This document shows, in pieces, positions 26,715 to 35,698 of a stretch of 64,000 bases of DNA. The notes under the pieces are model-generated. The model was not told the DNA's origin. It ran no database searches and saw only the letters and a list, made by a program, of their open reading frames with translations. The DNA is from Variovorax paradoxus (lineage in GTDB: Bacteria > Pseudomonadota > Gammaproteobacteria > Burkholderiales > Burkholderiaceae_C). Where the stretch lies: the NCBI RefSeq assembly GCF_024734665.1, contig NZ_CP102931.1, positions 7,141,501-7,205,500 of the forward strand. Direction: 5' to 3'. Each line of letters starts with the position of its first letter. The stretch's first letter is position 1. Position numbers and translations under genes: made by a program.

Positions 26715-27644
26715 ATGAGTCTTCCCACCTTCGCGTCACTCCGCCGGCGCCGCGGCGCTTTCTTCATCGCCCTCTGCGTCATCGCCGCCGCAGTGCTCCC
26801 GGCCTGCTCGCCGGTCAAGGTGCTCAACGGCCTGGTGCCCACCGACACTTACCGGTTCCAGGGCGGCATCGCCTACGGCCAGGCGCCCCGCCAGTTGCTC
26901 GACGTGTACCAGCCGTTGCCGGCCACCCGGCCGGCCCAGGGTGCGCGGCCGCTGGTCGTGTTCTTCTATGGCGGCACCTGGACGACCGGCGACCGCGCCA
27001 GCTACAGGTTCGTCGGCGAGGCGCTGGCCGCGCGCGGCGCGGTGGTTGTGGTGCCCGACTACGGGCTGTCGCCGGCCTTCACCTACCCGGCGTTCGTGCG
27101 CGACAGCGCGCTGGCCGTCAAATGGGCGCTCGATAACGCGGCCCGGCTGGGTGCCGACCCGAAGCAGGTGTTCGTGATGGGCCACAGCTCGGGCGGCTAC
27201 AACGCCGCGATGGTGGCACTCGACGAGCGCTGGCTCGGCGAGGTGGGCGCCAGCCCGAAGCAGCTCGCGGGCTGGATCGGCCTGGCCGGCCCCTACGACT
27301 TCCTGCCTATCGGCGACCCGCAAGCGCAGGTCGCTTTCAACTGGCCGGACACGCCGGGCGACTCGCAACCGCTGGCGCATGTCACGCCAGCCTCGCCGCG
27401 CGCGCTGCTCATGGCTGCATCGAAAGACGACCTGGTCTACCCCGACCGCAACACCGGGCAGATGGCCACGGCGCTACGCGCGGCGGGCGTGCCGGTGCAG
27501 GTCAGGCTGTTCGACAACCTGAGCCACGTGACGCTGATCGGCGCTTTCGCCAAGCCCATCCAGTGGCTGGGCGGACCGGTGCTGCCGCCTGTCATGAATT
27601 TCCTCGGGCTGGCGTCAGTGCCGTCCCACAAGGGGGCTCGGTAG
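26715..27644 (+). CDS. Lipoprotein alpha/beta hydrolase (carboxylesterase-like)
   Basis: The 309-residue protein has a lipoprotein signal (hydrophobic core then LPAC, Cys31). It then carries a hormone-sensitive-lipase or BD-FAE-like fold with FFYGGTWTTGD near residue 83 in the oxyanion position and the nucleophile elbow GHSSGG (Ser158). A C-terminal LSHVTLI could provide the histidine. It should be a membrane-anchored esterase of unknown substrate. The ATG at 26715 lies 36 bp after acdR, so read-through from acdR is possible, but the functional link is unclear. Confidence 0.85.
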   Translation: MSLPTFASLRRRRGAFFIALCVIAAAVLPACSPVKVLNGLVPTDTYRFQGGIAYGQAPRQLLDVYQPLPATRPAQGARPLVVFFYGGTWTTGDRASYRFVGEALAARGAVVVVPDYGLSPAFTYPAFVRDSALAVKWALDNAARLGADPKQVFVMGHSSGGYNAAMVALDERWLGEVGASPKQLAGWIGLAGPYDFLPIGDPQAQVAFNWPDTPGDSQPLAHVTPASPRALLMAASKDDLVYPDRNTGQMATALRAAGVPVQVRLFDNLSHVTLIGAFAKPIQWLGGPVLPPVMNFLGLASVPSHKGAR

Positions 27645-27708
27645 AATTGCGGCAGTTTTCTCCTGTCTTTCCGCCTTCTTCTTTCCCTAATTTCCGCGAG
27701 GTATTTCC

Positions 27709-28773
27709 ATGGCACTCGTCTCGATGCGCGAACTGCTCGACCATGCTGCAGCCAATGGCTACGGCATTCCGGCCTTCAACGTCAACAACCTCGAACAGGT
27801 CCAGGCCGTGATGGAGGCCGCCAAGGAAACCGGCGCGCCCGTCATCCTGCAAGCCAGCGCAGGCGCCCGCAAATACGCCGGCGAAGCCTTCATCAAGCAC
27901 CTGATCCAGGCCGCTATCGAGCAGTACCCGAACATCCCGCTGGTCATGCACCAGGACCACGGCCAGAACCCCGACGTCTGCAAGGGCGCCATCGACCTGG
28001 GCTTCAGCTCGGTCATGATGGACGGCTCGCTCGAGGCCGACGGCAAGACCATCGCCAGCTACGACTACAACGTCGACGTCACCAAGAAGGTGTCGGACAT
28101 GGCCCACCGCCTGGGCGTGACCGTCGAAGGCGAGCTCGGCTGCCTCGGATCGCTCGAGACCATGAAGGGCGACAAGGAAGACGGCCACGGCACCGACGAC
28201 ACCATGACGCGCGAACAGCTGCTCACCGACCCCGAGCAGGCCGCCGACTTCGTCAAGCGCACCCAGATCGACGCGCTGGCCATCGCCATCGGCACCAGCC
28301 ACGGCGCCTACAAGTTCACGCGCGAGCCCACCGGCGACATCCTGGCGATCGACCGCATCAAGGAAATCCACCGCCGCATTCCCAACACCCACCTGGTGAT
28401 GCACGGCTCGTCGAGCGTGCCGCAGGAGCTGCTGGCCATCATTCGCCAGTACGGCGGCAACATGAAGGAAACCTACGGCGTGCCCGTCAAGGAAATCCAG
28501 GAAGCCATCAAGCACGGCGTGCGCAAGATCAACATCGACACCGACATCCGCCTGGCCATGACCGGCGCCGTGCGCAAGTTCCTGGCCGAGAACCCCGAGA
28601 AGTTCGACGCCCGCGAGTGGCTCAAGCCCGCGCGCGAAGCCGCAAAGCTGATCTGCAAGCAGCGCTACATCGAATTCGGCTGCGAAGGCCAGGGCGCCAA
28701 GATCAAGGGCGACACGCTGCAAGTGGTCGCTGCCAAGTACGCCAAGGGCGAACTGGCTCAGGAAGTCGTCTAA
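27709..28773 (+). CDS. fba: Class II fructose-bisphosphate aldolase
   Basis: The enzyme cleaves fructose 1,6-bisphosphate to two triose phosphates. The 354-residue protein is of the long, Calvin-cycle-type class II subgroup. It has VMHQDHGQN with zinc and catalytic residues, [24 protein letters not shown] with acidic residues, the loop [10 protein letters not shown] and [15 protein letters not shown] at 27642-27647 may be a -10 box. A strong terminator follows the stop codon. Confidence 0.97.
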   Translation: MALVSMRELLDHAAANGYGIPAFNVNNLEQVQAVMEAAKETGAPVILQASAGARKYAGEAFIKHLIQAAIEQYPNIPLVMHQDHGQNPDVCKGAIDLGFSSVMMDGSLEADGKTIASYDYNVDVTKKVSDMAHRLGVTVEGELGCLGSLETMKGDKEDGHGTDDTMTREQLLTDPEQAADFVKRTQIDALAIAIGTSHGAYKFTREPTGDILAIDRIKEIHRRIPNTHLVMHGSSSVPQELLAIIRQYGGNMKETYGVPVKEIQEAIKHGVRKINIDTDIRLAMTGAVRKFLAENPEKFDAREWLKPAREAAKLICKQRYIEFGCEGQGAKIKGDTLQVVAAKYAKGELAQEVV

Positions 28774-28794
28774 AAACTTCCCTGCGATTCGAAG

Positions 28795-28818
28795 GCCACC
28801 GTTCGCGGTGGCTTTTTT
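28795..28818 (+). terminator. Intrinsic terminator after fba
   Basis: GCCACCG (28795-28801) and CGGTGGC (28806-28812) form a 7-bp stem closed by a TTCG tetraloop and followed by six Ts. This is a textbook intrinsic terminator, 22 bp after the fba stop. Confidence 0.92.
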
Positions 28819-28872
28819 CTGCGCGCACAATCCGCTTTCCCGTCATCAGTTCCCCCCAAAGCATCTGTTCCC

Positions 28873-29778
28873 ATGACCACCGTCCACACCTCCTCCATCC
28901 AGAGCCTGCCCCTGCTTGCGCGCGGCAAGGTGCGCGACAACTACGCCGTCGGCGAAGACCGCATCCTGATGGTCGCGAGCGACCGGCTCAGCGCCTTCGA
29001 CGTGATCATGGGCGAGCCCATTCCCGGCAAGGGCGAGATCCTCACGCAGATGGCGCTGTGGTGGTTCGAGCGGCTGGGCCAGATCTGCCCCAACCACCTG
29101 ACCGGCGATGCGCCCGAAAGCGCCGTGACGCCAGACGAAGTGCCGCAGGTCACGGGCCGCTCGATGCTGGTCAAGCGCCTGAAGCCGATTCCGGTCGAGG
29201 CCGTGGTGCGCGGCTACCTGGCCGGCAGCGGCTGGAAGGAATACCAGGAAAGCCGCTCGGTCTGCGGCGTGCCGCTGCCCGAGGGCCTGACCAACGCCAG
29301 CAAGCTGCCGCGCCCGATCTTCACGCCCGCCGCCAAGGCTGCGGCCGGCGAGCACGACGAGAACATCAGCTACGACCGCGTGGTCGAGATCGTCGGCCCC
29401 AAGCTGGCCCAGCAGATCCGCGAAACCAGCATCGCCATCTACGAAACCGCCGCGCAGATCGCCCTGACCAAGGGAATGATCATTGCCGACACCAAGTTCG
29501 AGTTCGGCCTGGACGAAGCCGGCACGCTGGTGCTGATGGACGAAGTGCTCACGCCCGACAGCTCGCGCTACTGGCCGGTCGAGGGCTACCAGGCCGCGCT
29601 GGCCGCTGGCGCTAACCCGCCGAGCTACGACAAGCAGTTCGTGCGCGACTGGCTCGAAGCCACCAAGATCAATGGCAAGCCCTGGGACAAGACGCCCCCG
29701 GCGCCGCGCCTGCCGGCTGAAGTCATCGAGAAGACAGCGGCCAAGTACCGTGAGGCGCTGGAGCGGCTCACGGGTTGA
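28873..29778 (+). CDS. purC: Phosphoribosylaminoimidazole-succinocarboxamide synthase
   Basis: The enzyme joins aspartate to CAIR in purine synthesis. The 301-residue protein has [30 protein letters not shown], the SAICAR-synthase start, then [19 protein letters not shown] and the ADTKFEFGL ... [15 protein letters not shown] signature. It stands alone after the fba terminator, about 3 kb from purE-purK. Confidence 0.97.
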   Translation: MTTVHTSSIQSLPLLARGKVRDNYAVGEDRILMVASDRLSAFDVIMGEPIPGKGEILTQMALWWFERLGQICPNHLTGDAPESAVTPDEVPQVTGRSMLVKRLKPIPVEAVVRGYLAGSGWKEYQESRSVCGVPLPEGLTNASKLPRPIFTPAAKAAAGEHDENISYDRVVEIVGPKLAQQIRETSIAIYETAAQIALTKGMIIADTKFEFGLDEAGTLVLMDEVLTPDSSRYWPVEGYQAALAAGANPPSYDKQFVRDWLEATKINGKPWDKTPPAPRLPAEVIEKTAAKYREALERLTG

Positions 29779-29895
29779 GGCCTGCCGTTTCGCAGCAGTA
29801 GTTCATCCCGGGCGCCTTGTCGCCACGGGAACAGGGGATGTCCGAACGTCCTCGCTCCGCCATCATGTGTGCCCAAGACATGAGGGGTGGGGAAT

Positions 29896-31416
29896 ATGGA
29901 AGGCAGAAACGTCCTGCGCTGGCAGCGCTGTGTGGCAACAGGGCTTGCCGTGGCCATTGCGGGCTGCAGCAGCACCAATCCCTACCAGCGCAGCGAGCGC
30001 GTCGACCGGCCCATCAGCCAGCTCGGCCGGGAGGAAGTCCGCTATGCCCATGCCGAGAGGCTGGCGGGCAACCTGCATGGCGCGCTCGGCGTGCTGAAGG
30101 ACCAGCGCCGCGAGTGGTACGACTCCCTTTCGACGCAGGCGCGTGTTCGCGCCCTCACGCAGCTCGGACTGCTCGGCGTCACGGCGGCGGCGCTCTACAG
30201 CGGCCTGAAGTCGGGCGTGACGAGCGACCACGACAAGAAGCGCCTGGCCCTGGCCGGCGCGGTCGGTTTCGCGGCGTATTCGGGCAGCACATGGTTCGTC
30301 AATCCCGCCCAGGAGCAGGCCTACGTGGAAGGCATCCGCGAGTTGACCTGCGCGATGATGAACATCGAGCCGCTGCGCATGAGCGCTGTCGGTTTCTCCG
30401 TGATGAAGGAAGAGCGTCGGCTCCTGACGGAAGCCATCAACGCGCTCGACAAGGATTTGCTCGTCGCTGACGCCGCGGATCGCTATCCCCCAGACAGCAG
30501 GCGTGCCGTGGCGCGAGTTCGCGTGGAAGCACGGGATGCACTATGGCGCGCCCGCAAGACGCTGGCCTCCAGCGGGCAGTTGGCCGACCAGTTGAACAAC
30601 AGCGGCGTCATCCTGATGCGCGAGGGTGATCTGGTTTTTGCCCGTATGGCCGCCCGCATCAATGCCGCCCACAAGGACATCACCCCGCCGGACACCATGG
30701 CTTCGCAGGCGGCGGGAATCATCGGCAAGTTCAGAGCGGTGAAGATCGATGTGCCAAGCGAGAGCAAAGGCACCGGTACGACGCCTCCCTCATCACCAGG
30801 CGCTGGCGACGGTGCTGCGCAGACGCGCGCGCCAGCCCCTTCCACAGCTGCGGCGAAGCCGCTGGGGACCGCGAGCATGCAGGAACTGCTCGCGCAGGTC
30901 GCCGCGCTGAACCAACAACAGACCGCGGCTGCATTGGCGGCGACAGAGCAAAAGCGGGACGACAAGCTCGAAGCGGAAGCCAGGAGGCAGCCGAAGACAA
31001 CGACGTCTGAAGCCGAGACGGCGCGGGAGCTGGCCGAGAAGACGGCCGACCTCTATGCCGCCCGCCGCCCATTGAGCATGCGCCTGCTCAGCTTTGCTGA
31101 ACAACGCAAGTCCGTGGAGCGGAACGGCAGTTGCGTCGGCGGCGTCAGCGCCATGAGCATCTCGCCGGCCGCCGACGCGAAGGTCGGCCAGGGCGATGCC
31201 TACGAGATCACCGTGAGCGGTGTGACCGTCTCGCCGCAGGTGTCGGTCAAGGGCCCGGCAGCCTTCGAAGTATTGGTCAGCGCGACAGCGAACCAGTATG
31301 TGGTGCGCATCAAGGTGGCGTCCGACGCCAAGGGCATGGTGGAAGTCACCATCTCCGACCGTGGACTGGCTACCGAGGAAATCGAGCTGACCGTCGCTGC
31401 GCCGGCCGCCAAATGA
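29896..31416 (+). CDS. Unrecognised lipoprotein with a beta-sandwich-like C-terminus
   Basis: I do not recognise this 506-residue protein. It has a lipoprotein signal (LAVAIAGCSS, Cys at about residue 24) and two short hydrophobic stretches (about 90-110 and 120-140) that may be membrane-associated. A helical region follows, then an Ala/Pro-rich linker, an alpha-helical charged stretch around residues 335-395, and a C-terminal beta-rich domain (from about 420: SISPAADAKVGQGDAYEITV). That domain reads like an Ig-type sandwich. A GGGG run just upstream supports the ATG at 29896, and an in-frame GTG lies at 29887. The gene lies between purC and a META-domain gene. Confidence 0.7.
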   Translation: MEGRNVLRWQRCVATGLAVAIAGCSSTNPYQRSERVDRPISQLGREEVRYAHAERLAGNLHGALGVLKDQRREWYDSLSTQARVRALTQLGLLGVTAAALYSGLKSGVTSDHDKKRLALAGAVGFAAYSGSTWFVNPAQEQAYVEGIRELTCAMMNIEPLRMSAVGFSVMKEERRLLTEAINALDKDLLVADAADRYPPDSRRAVARVRVEARDALWRARKTLASSGQLADQLNNSGVILMREGDLVFARMAARINAAHKDITPPDTMASQAAGIIGKFRAVKIDVPSESKGTGTTPPSSPGAGDGAAQTRAPAPSTAAAKPLGTASMQELLAQVAALNQQQTAAALAATEQKRDDKLEAEARRQPKTTTSEAETARELAEKTADLYAARRPLSMRLLSFAEQRKSVERNGSCVGGVSAMSISPAADAKVGQGDAYEITVSGVTVSPQVSVKGPAAFEVLVSATANQYVVRIKVASDAKGMVEVTISDRGLATEEIELTVAAPAAK

Positions 31417-31434
31417 GCACGAGACCGGCGACCC

Positions 31435-31878
31435 TCAGCGCCCCCCGCCGCTGTTCAACAACGCCACCGTCCGCCCGCCACCATCCAGCAACGCCAGCCG
31501 GCTCGGCCCCGCCAGCCGGTAGCTCGCAGTGCTCTGCAGCGCGGAAATGAACTGCGCTTCATTGGCCCCGCGCACCGGGTCCGCGCAGGCCATGCGGGTC
31601 GAGGCCAGTTGGCCGATCCTCAGCGTGATACCGCTGCGCGTGAAGGTGCCCGAGATGCGGTTGCAGCCGCCCGAGCCGCTGACGCGGCCACTGCTGCGAT
31701 CGAACTGAACTTGTGCTTCGCTCTGCCCGACCGGCTCGTCACCCAGTTGAGCAAGGCGCCAGACCGGCCCTTCGATCGGTTCATCGAGGCTGATGCCGCT
31801 CCCGCAACCGGTCAGCGCGGTCAGCAGCGCCGTCGTGGCAAGAAGGGGAAACACGATACGGCGGGCGAAGGAGCGCAT
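31435..31878 (-). CDS. META-domain lipoprotein (HslJ-like)
   Basis: The 147-residue protein has a lipoprotein signal (TALLTALTGCGSG) and one META domain: GPVWRLAQLGDEPV, RVSGSGGCNRISGTF, LRIGQLASTRMAC and FISALQSTASYRL. The GGCNRIxGxF and TRMAC motifs are the family hallmarks. HslJ-type proteins are linked to stress and antibiotic tolerance, but no activity is established. It is convergent with the unrecognised lipoprotein gene. Confidence 0.88.
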   Translation of the reverse strand: MRSFARRIVFPLLATTALLTALTGCGSGISLDEPIEGPVWRLAQLGDEPVGQSEAQVQFDRSSGRVSGSGGCNRISGTFTRSGITLRIGQLASTRMACADPVRGANEAQFISALQSTASYRLAGPSRLALLDGGGRTVALLNSGGGR

Positions 31879-31943
31879 GGCCAGTCTTCCTTTTCAATCT
31901 GCAACAAGTTGAATCGGGCGTGATCGTATTCGAGGCGGCCACG

Positions 31944-31968
31944 AAAAAGCGACCCCGAGGGTCGCTTT
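31944..31968 (-). terminator. Intrinsic terminator of the thioredoxin-TPR gene
   Basis: Ten-base arms (31946-31955 and 31959-31968) enclose a 3-base loop. On the minus strand the hairpin is followed by TTTTT, 19 bp after the gene's stop. A second small hairpin (GATCCG 31972-31977, CGGATC 31983-31988) touches the stop codon. Confidence 0.85.
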
Positions 31969-31986
31969 ATGGATCCGCTTTCCGGA

Positions 31987-32907
31987 TCAGCTCAGCACGA
32001 TGCTGCTGAGGCGGCGGCGGTAGGTGGCCACCACCGGATCGTCTGGCGGGATCTGCCCGTCGGCCACCTTCACCTTTGGCGGCTCGATCAGGTCGAGGAT
32101 CGCGATGTAGGTCTTGCGCGCCAGGTCTTCGCTCCAGGTCTTGTCGCGCATCAGGATGTCGAGCAGCTCGTCCATCGCGTCGGTCCAGCGCTGTGCGGCC
32201 ATCAGCAGGCGGGCGCGGGCGAAGCGGGCGTCGAAGTCGCGCTTGTTGGCGGCGATTTTCGCTTCGAAGTCGGCGATCGCAGGCGCTGCACCTGCCACCG
32301 GTGCTGCGAAATCGATAGCATCCATCCAGCGCTGCAGCGCATCGAAGCGGCGCACCAGCGTGGTCTTGGCGATCACCGGGGCGAAGGCAACCTTGGCGTC
32401 ATCGACGCGGCCTTCCTGCAGCAGCAGCTTGATGTAGTCGAAGCGGGCGTCGTCGTTGGCGGGGTCGGTGGCCACGGCGTGCTGCAGCCGTTCGAGCGCG
32501 CCCTGGGTGTCGCCTTCGGCCAGCGCTTCCTGCGCGGCGGCTTCTTCCGAGGCGGCTTCGGCCTCGTCGGCGCCTGGCACGTGCTTGTCGAGGAATTCGC
32601 GGATCTTGTCGGCCGGAATGGCGCCGACAAAGCCGTCCACCGGCTGGCCGTCCTTGAACATCACGCAGAACGGGATGCTGCGCACGCCGAACATTTCGGA
32701 CAGCTGCGACGAAATCTGCGGCACCTTGTCGGCGTCGAGCTTGGCCAGCGTGAAGCGGCCGGCGTACTCGACTTCGAGCTTTTCGAGCACCGGGCCCAGC
32801 TGTTTGCAGGGGCCGCACCATTCGGCCCAGATGTCCAGCAGCACCGGCGTAGCCACTGAGCCTTCGATCAGTTCGGCCTGGAAATTTTCGAGAGTGATGT
32901 CGATCAT
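31987..32907 (-). CDS. cnoX: CnoX/YbbN-type thioredoxin-TPR chaperone
   Basis: The 306-residue cytoplasmic protein has an N-terminal thioredoxin domain (1-110, FQAELIEG ... [15 protein letters not shown]) and a C-terminal TPR domain (about 120-300). CnoX proteins protect clients from oxidation and pass them to GroEL. Unlike the Escherichia coli protein, the active site here is an intact WCGPC (Cys31, Cys34), so it may also work as a disulfide reductase, as in Caulobacter. The ATG at 32907 begins [10 protein letters not shown]. It is divergent from purE with a 36-bp gap. Confidence 0.92.
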   Translation of the reverse strand: MIDITLENFQAELIEGSVATPVLLDIWAEWCGPCKQLGPVLEKLEVEYAGRFTLAKLDADKVPQISSQLSEMFGVRSIPFCVMFKDGQPVDGFVGAIPADKIREFLDKHVPGADEAEAASEEAAAQEALAEGDTQGALERLQHAVATDPANDDARFDYIKLLLQEGRVDDAKVAFAPVIAKTTLVRRFDALQRWMDAIDFAAPVAGAAPAIADFEAKIAANKRDFDARFARARLLMAAQRWTDAMDELLDILMRDKTWSEDLARKTYIAILDLIEPPKVKVADGQIPPDDPVVATYRRRLSSIVLS

Positions 32908-32943
32908 CGGAACCAGCTGAGGGTGAAACGTAAAATTGAAACC

Positions 32944-33504
32944 ATGAACGAAACCATTCAGGTCGGTGTAGTGATGGGCTCGAACTCCGATTGGGAGACG
33001 ATGCGCAACGCGGTCGAGATTCTCCAGCAATTCGGAATCAGTCACGAAGCAAAGGTGGTCTCGGCCCACCGGATGCCCGATGCGCTCTTCGCGTATGCCG
33101 AAAGCGCCGCCGGGCGCGGGCTCACCGCGATCATCGCGGGCGCGGGCGGCGCGGCCCATCTGCCGGGCATGCTGGCCTCGAAAACCACGGTGCCGGTGCT
33201 GGGCGTTCCGGTGGCCAGCCGCCACCTGCAGGGCGTCGATTCGCTCTACAGCATCGTGCAGATGCCCAAGGGCGTGCCGGTGGCCACTTTTGCCATCGGC
33301 AACGCGGGCGCGGCCAATGCGGCGCTGTTCGCGGTGGCGATGCTGGCGGTGAACGATCCGGCGCTGCGCGCGAAGCTCGACGCCTTCCGCACGGCGCAGA
33401 CCGCTGCCGCCGAAGCCATGACGCTGCCGCCGGCTGCCGCCGGCGACGCTGGCAAGGCGCCCCCCGTGTCCCCTTTCTCGCCGCAAGGCGGAGGTGCCCT
33501 GTGA
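32944..33504 (+). CDS. purE: N5-carboxyaminoimidazole ribonucleotide mutase
   Basis: PurE converts N5-CAIR to CAIR in purine synthesis. The 186-residue protein has [19 protein letters not shown] and the loop [11 protein letters not shown]. It ends in about 20 extra residues rich in alanine and proline. A TAAAAT hexamer (32931-32936) ends 7 bp before the ATG at 32944, so the mRNA may be nearly leaderless. The stop overlaps the purK GTG. Confidence 0.96.
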   Translation: MNETIQVGVVMGSNSDWETMRNAVEILQQFGISHEAKVVSAHRMPDALFAYAESAAGRGLTAIIAGAGGAAHLPGMLASKTTVPVLGVPVASRHLQGVDSLYSIVQMPKGVPVATFAIGNAGAANAALFAVAMLAVNDPALRAKLDAFRTAQTAAAEAMTLPPAAAGDAGKAPPVSPFSPQGGGAL

Positions 33505-34700
33505 GCAGCAGCAAGAACGGTGACCTGCCCATCCTCCCGGGCGCCACGCTCGGCGTGCTCGGCGGTGGCCAGCTGGGGCGCATGTTTGCCCACGCGGCCC
33601 AGCGCATGGGCTACTTCACGGCGGTGCTCGACCCCGACACCGACAGCCCCGCCGGCCGCGTGAGCCACCACCACATCCACACCGACTACGACGACGTCGA
33701 CGGCCTGGCCCGCCTCGCCGGCCTGGCCGATGCGGTGACGACCGAGTTCGAGAACGTGCCCGCGCCTTCGCTGGAGCACCTGGCGGTCGCGCGGCCGGTG
33801 TCGCCCGGCGCCTCGGCTATCGCCATCGCGCAGGATCGCATCGCCGAAAAGGCCCACTTCACCCGCTGCGGCGTGCCCTGCGCGCCCTACGCGGTCATCG
33901 AGACCGCAGCGCAGCTCGCCGCCGTTGAAGACAGCCTGCTGCCCGGCATCCTGAAGACCGCGCGGCTGGGCTACGACGGCAAGGGCCAGCAGCGCGTGAA
34001 GACGCGCGCCGAGCTGGTCGATGCCTGGCAGGCCACGGGCTGCGTGCCCTGCGTGCTCGAGAAGATGCTGCCGCTGGAGTTCGAATGCTCGGTCATCCTG
34101 GCGCGCAGCCGCGACGGGCAGATCGTGCACTTCCCGCCGCAGCGCAACCTGCACCGCGACGGCATCCTGGCCATCACCGAGGTGCATCCGCAGAACATGC
34201 CGAAGACGGTGGCGCAGGGTGCGGTCAATTCGGCCAAGAGCATCGCCAACGGCCTGGGCTACGTGGGCGTGTTGTGCGTCGAGTTCTTCGCGCTGGCCGA
34301 CGGCTCGCTGGTCGTCAACGAGATGGCGCCGCGCCCGCACAACAGCGGCCACTACACGATGGAAGCCTGCGACGTGTCGCAGTTCGAGCTGCAGGTGCGC
34401 ACGCTCGCCGGCCTGCCGCTGGCCGCGCCGCGCCAGCACAGCCCCGCGATCATGCTCAACCTGCTGGGCGACCTGTGGTTCACCGAGGGCGGCGACAAGC
34501 CGGTTTCGCCGCGCTGGAGCGAAGTGCTCGCGCTGCCGGGCGTGCACCTGCACCTCTACGGAAAGATCGACCCGCGGCGCGGCCGCAAGATGGGCCACCT
34601 CACGCTCACCGGCGCCACGCTCGAAGCCGTGCGCGCCACCGCCTCGCAGGCCGCGCTGCTGCTGGGCCTGCCGGCGGTGACCACCGCCGATCTCGCATGA
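33501..34700 (+). CDS. purK: N5-carboxyaminoimidazole ribonucleotide synthase
   Basis: PurK carboxylates AIR with ATP and bicarbonate, supplying the PurE substrate. The 399-residue ATP-grasp protein has [37 protein letters not shown] and [14 protein letters not shown]. The start is GTG in a GTGA overlap with purE. An ATG far upstream in this frame lies inside purE and would be wrong. It overlaps the next gene by 4 bp. Confidence 0.96.
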   Translation: MSSSKNGDLPILPGATLGVLGGGQLGRMFAHAAQRMGYFTAVLDPDTDSPAGRVSHHHIHTDYDDVDGLARLAGLADAVTTEFENVPAPSLEHLAVARPVSPGASAIAIAQDRIAEKAHFTRCGVPCAPYAVIETAAQLAAVEDSLLPGILKTARLGYDGKGQQRVKTRAELVDAWQATGCVPCVLEKMLPLEFECSVILARSRDGQIVHFPPQRNLHRDGILAITEVHPQNMPKTVAQGAVNSAKSIANGLGYVGVLCVEFFALADGSLVVNEMAPRPHNSGHYTMEACDVSQFELQVRTLAGLPLAAPRQHSPAIMLNLLGDLWFTEGGDKPVSPRWSEVLALPGVHLHLYGKIDPRRGRKMGHLTLTGATLEAVRATASQAALLLGLPAVTTADLA

Positions 34701-35698
34701 TCCTCGACGGCCGCTCCCCCGAGGCCATTGCCGAAGCCGCGCGTGTGCTGCGCGCGGGCGGGCTGGTCGCCTTTCCGACCGAGACTGTCTACGGCCTGGG
34801 GGCCGACGCGAGCAGCGACATGGCCGTGGCCGGCATCTTCAAGGCCAAGGGGCGGCCCGCCGATCACCCGCTGATCGTCCACATGGCGGCCGGCATCAAG
34901 GGCACCGAGTCGCTGTCGCGCTTCGCCCAGCCGCTGCCGCTCTTCGCGCAGAAGCTCGTGCAGGCCTTCTGGCCCGGGCCGCTCACGCTGATCGTCACGC
35001 GCCAGCCCGGCGTGGGCGCGGCGGCCGCCGGCGGACAGGACACTATCGGCCTGCGGTGCCCTTCGCATCCCGTGGCGCAGGCGCTGCTCGAAGCCTGCGC
35101 CCAGCAGGGCGTGCCCGGCCTCGCGGGGCCCAGCGCCAACCGCTTCGGCCGCGTCAGCCCGACCACGGCGCAGCACGTGCACGACGAGTTCGGCGACGCG
35201 CTGCTGGTGGTCGACGGCGGAGCGTGCGAGGTCGGCATCGAGTCGACCATCGTCGACTGCAGCCGCGGCGCCCCCGTGCTGCTGCGGCCCGGCCTGATCA
35301 CGCGTGCGCAGATCGAGGCTGCCTGCGGCGAGAAGCTCAGCGACCGCGAAGTGCTCGAAACACCCGACCCGCGCGCCTCGGGCACGCTGGAAGCGCACTA
35401 CGCCCCGGACGCCAAGGTGCGGCTGATGGACGCCAAGGCGATCCAGACCGGCCTCGACGTGCTGGGCGCGAATGCCGCGCACATCGCCGTGTGGTCGCGC
35501 ACCGTGGTGCGCAGCCGATCGCAGCGCGTGCTGCAGCGGCGCATGCCCGACGACGCGGTGGCCAGCGCGCAGCAGCTGTTCGCGGTGCTGCGCGAGTTCG
35601 ACGCGCAGGGCGTCAAGCTGATCTGGGTCGAGATGCCGCCCGACACGCCCGATTGGGAAGGCGTGCGGGATCGGCTGCAGCGCGCGTCGGCTGCCTGA
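34697..35698 (+). CDS. L-threonylcarbamoyladenylate synthase (Sua5/TsaC2 type)
   Basis: The enzyme makes threonylcarbamoyl-AMP for the t6A modification of tRNA. The 333-residue protein has a YrdC domain with VAFPTETVYGLGADA, KGRPADHPLIVH, FWPGPLTLI, GLAGPSANRFGRVSPTT and IESTIVDCS. A C-terminal Sua5 domain (about 215-333) makes it the long form. The ATG overlaps the purK stop (ATGA), joining it to the purine operon. Its pathway partner tsaB is at 40.4 kb. Confidence 0.93.
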   Translation: MILDGRSPEAIAEAARVLRAGGLVAFPTETVYGLGADASSDMAVAGIFKAKGRPADHPLIVHMAAGIKGTESLSRFAQPLPLFAQKLVQAFWPGPLTLIVTRQPGVGAAAAGGQDTIGLRCPSHPVAQALLEACAQQGVPGLAGPSANRFGRVSPTTAQHVHDEFGDALLVVDGGACEVGIESTIVDCSRGAPVLLRPGLITRAQIEAACGEKLSDREVLETPDPRASGTLEAHYAPDAKVRLMDAKAIQTGLDVLGANAAHIAVWSRTVVRSRSQRVLQRRMPDDAVASAQQLFAVLREFDAQGVKLIWVEMPPDTPDWEGVRDRLQRASAA

